The position numbers were made by a program, and so were the translations under genes. Below the pieces are notes generated by a model. It worked only from the letters and a program-made list of their open reading frames with translations. It did not search any database and was not told where the DNA came from. A DNA stretch of 6,202 nt, from assembly GCA_021202715.1 (NCBI GenBank), contig JAJQCL010000087.1:320-6521 (forward strand), in the 5' to 3' direction. This document shows positions 4,761 through 6,202 of this stretch, one piece after another. Position 1 is the first letter of the stretch. Every line of letters starts with the position of its first letter. This stretch comes from Lachnospiraceae bacterium (GTDB lineage Bacteria > Bacillota > Clostridia > Lachnospirales > Lachnospiraceae).

Positions 4761-6202
4761 TTATTCGCTCTCCTCAAAATTTCCCGTGTAGAGCTGGTAA
4801 TATTTCCCTTTTTGCTCGATCAACTGGTCGTGCGTGCCCCGCTCGATGATCCGTCCCAGTTCCAGCACCATGATGCAGTCGCTGTTGCGCACCGTGGAAA
4901 GCCGGTGGGCGATGACAAAGGTCGTGCGCCCCCGCATCAGATTGTCCATGCCGTCCTGCACGATCTGCTCGGTGCGGGTATCGATGGAGCTGGTCGCCTC
5001 GTCGAGGATCAGAACCGGCGGATCCGCGATCGCCGCCCGGGCAATCGCCAGCAGCTGCCGCTGCCCCTGACTCAGGTTGGCGCCGTTGCCGGTGAGGACC
5101 GTATCATAGCCCCGCGGCAGGCGGCGAATGAAGCCGTCAGCGTTGGCCAGCTTTGCAGCGGCCACCACATCCTCGTCCGTGGCGTCCAGACGGCCATAGC
5201 GAATATTCTCGCGCACTGTGCCGGTGAACAGGTTCGTATCCTGCAACACGATCCCCAGACTGTGCCGCAGATCACGCTTCTGAATCTTCTTGATATCCTG
5301 CCCGTCGTAGGTGATGGTTCCCTCCTGGATGTCATAAAAACGGTTGATCAGGTTCGTGATCGTCGTCTTGCCGGCGCCGGTGCTGCCGACAAAAGCGATC
5401 TTCTGTCCCGGCTCCGCATAGAGGCTCACATCGTGGAGCACCCGTTTATTCTCATCATAACCGAAGTTCACATGTTCGAAGATCACGCGGCCTTCCATGG
5501 GGATATACTCTACGGTACCGCGCGACGGGTACGGATGGCGCCAGGCCCAGCGGCCTGTACGCTTCCCGGTCTCCCGCAGTTCTCCGTCCACCGTCTCGGC
5601 ATTGACCAGCGTGATACAGCCGTCGTCCACTTCCGGCTTCTCATCCAGAAGACCGAAGATCCGCTCGGCTCCGGCCAGAGCCATAACGATGCTGTTCATC
5701 TGCGTGCTGATCTGGTTGATCGGCTGGCTGAAACTCTTGTTAAAACTCAGGAAGCTGGCCAGAGATCCCAGGGTAAAACCCATGAAGCCATTCAAAGCCA
5801 GCGCGCCGCCGACGATGGCGCAGAGTACGTAGCTGAGATTCCCCAGCTGGGAATTGACCGGCCCCAGGACATTGGCGAAGGTATTGGCCCGGTCAGCGCT
5901 GTCATAGAGAATATCATTCAGTTCATTGAACTTCTCGATGCTCTCCTCCTCGTGGCAGAACACCTTGACAACCTTCTGCCCCTCCATCATCTCCTCAATG
6001 TTCCCGTTGACGTTCGCCAGACTGATCTGCTGCTTCATGAAATACCGTCCGCTCTGTCCGGCCAGCTTCCCGCTGGTGAACAGCATGATACCGACCATGA
6101 CCAGTGTCAGCAGCGTCAGCGGAATACTCAGGTAGATCATACAGACCACCACGGTCACGATGGTCAGGCCGTCGTCCGCAAACGTCCCTCTGGCCTGTCC
6201 CA
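4761..6202 (-). CDS. ABC transporter, fused permease and ATPase (MsbA/MdlB-like exporter), 5' end outside window
   Basis: The C-terminal 479 residues of a type IV ABC exporter half-transporter; the frame is open to the window edge, and about 110-140 N-terminal residues (first two membrane helices) are missing. Numbering visible residues: membrane helices at about 11-41 (two, separated by YLSIP), 119-138 and 144-165; a cytoplasmic loop with EEMMEGQKVVKVFCHEE (69-85); then the ATPase domain. The latter has an A-loop Tyr at 248, Walker A GSTGAGKT (272-279), Q-loop Gln320, signature LSQGQ (376-380), Walker B VLILDE (396-401) and switch His432, so it should be ATP-competent. The W-rich insert before the ATPase (TGRWAWRHP, 215-223) is common in clostridial members. 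These usually act as heterodimers with a neighbouring half-transporter, probably encoded upstream. Substrate unknown (drug, lipid or peptide). It lies in the same direction as the operon but is separated from it by a promoter, so a functional link is uncertain. Confidence 0.93.
   Translation of the reverse strand, partial: GQARGTFADDGLTIVTVVVCMIYLSIPLTLLTLVMVGIMLFTSGKLAGQSGRYFMKQQISLANVNGNIEEMMEGQKVVKVFCHEEESIEKFNELNDILYDSADRANTFANVLGPVNSQLGNLSYVLCAIVGGALALNGFMGFTLGSLASFLSFNKSFSQPINQISTQMNSIVMALAGAERIFGLLDEKPEVDDGCITLVNAETVDGELRETGKRTGRWAWRHPYPSRGTVEYIPMEGRVIFEHVNFGYDENKRVLHDVSLYAEPGQKIAFVGSTGAGKTTITNLINRFYDIQEGTITYDGQDIKKIQKRDLRHSLGIVLQDTNLFTGTVRENIRYGRLDATDEDVVAAAKLANADGFIRRLPRGYDTVLTGNGANLSQGQRQLLAIARAAIADPPVLILDEATSSIDTRTEQIVQDGMDNLMRGRTTFVIAHRLSTVRNSDCIMVLELGRIIERGTHDQLIEQKGKYYQLYTGNFEESE

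Overview
The window is 6.2 kb of fairly GC-rich DNA in which every supported gene lies on the minus strand. Read in transcription order, from high to low coordinates, it holds the 3' three quarters of an ABC exporter gene, a 259-bp AT-rich intergenic region, and a tightly packed run of five genes, the last of which runs off the left edge. Strong GGAGG-type ribosome binding sites, two TTG starts, an MsbA-like exporter with a W-rich insert before its ATPase domain and the particular gene set point to a low-abundance or gut-type member of the Clostridia (Lachnospiraceae or a relative). This placement is inference from style and gene content, not from a marker gene.

Layout: (1) 6202-4761, ABC transporter with fused membrane and ATPase domains, 5' end missing. 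(2) 4760-4502, intergenic region with a near-consensus sigma-A promoter (-35 at 4605-4600, 17-nt spacer, -10 at 4582-4577). A 15-bp hairpin (4567-4532) should form the extreme 5' end of the transcript made from it. (3) 4501-3182, circularly permuted ATP-grasp amidoligase-like protein (COG2308). (4) 3200-2517, alpha-E domain protein (COG2307). (5) 2520-1642, transglutaminase-like protein with an intact Cys-His-Asp triad. (6) 1612-671, succinylglutamate desuccinylase/aspartoacylase (AstE/AspA, M14-like) enzyme with all zinc ligands present. (7) 678 to beyond 1, a second AstE/AspA-like protein in which two of the three zinc ligands are replaced.

The ATP-grasp/alpha-E/transglutaminase trio is a known but biochemically uncharacterised bacterial neighbourhood, predicted by comparative genomics to make and process an amide- or peptide-linked product. 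Two AstE/AspA-like hydrolases in the same operon, one apparently zinc-less, make this version the most interesting part of the window. A reasonable model is that the ATP-grasp protein forms an amide bond with alpha-E as partner, the transglutaminase-fold protein transfers or cleaves it, and the AstE-like enzyme removes an acyl or amino-acid group while the degenerate copy binds or regulates. Gene overlaps of 19, 4 and 8 nt and one 29-nt gap indicate a single translationally coupled operon. No mobile element, tRNA, rRNA or CRISPR array was seen.
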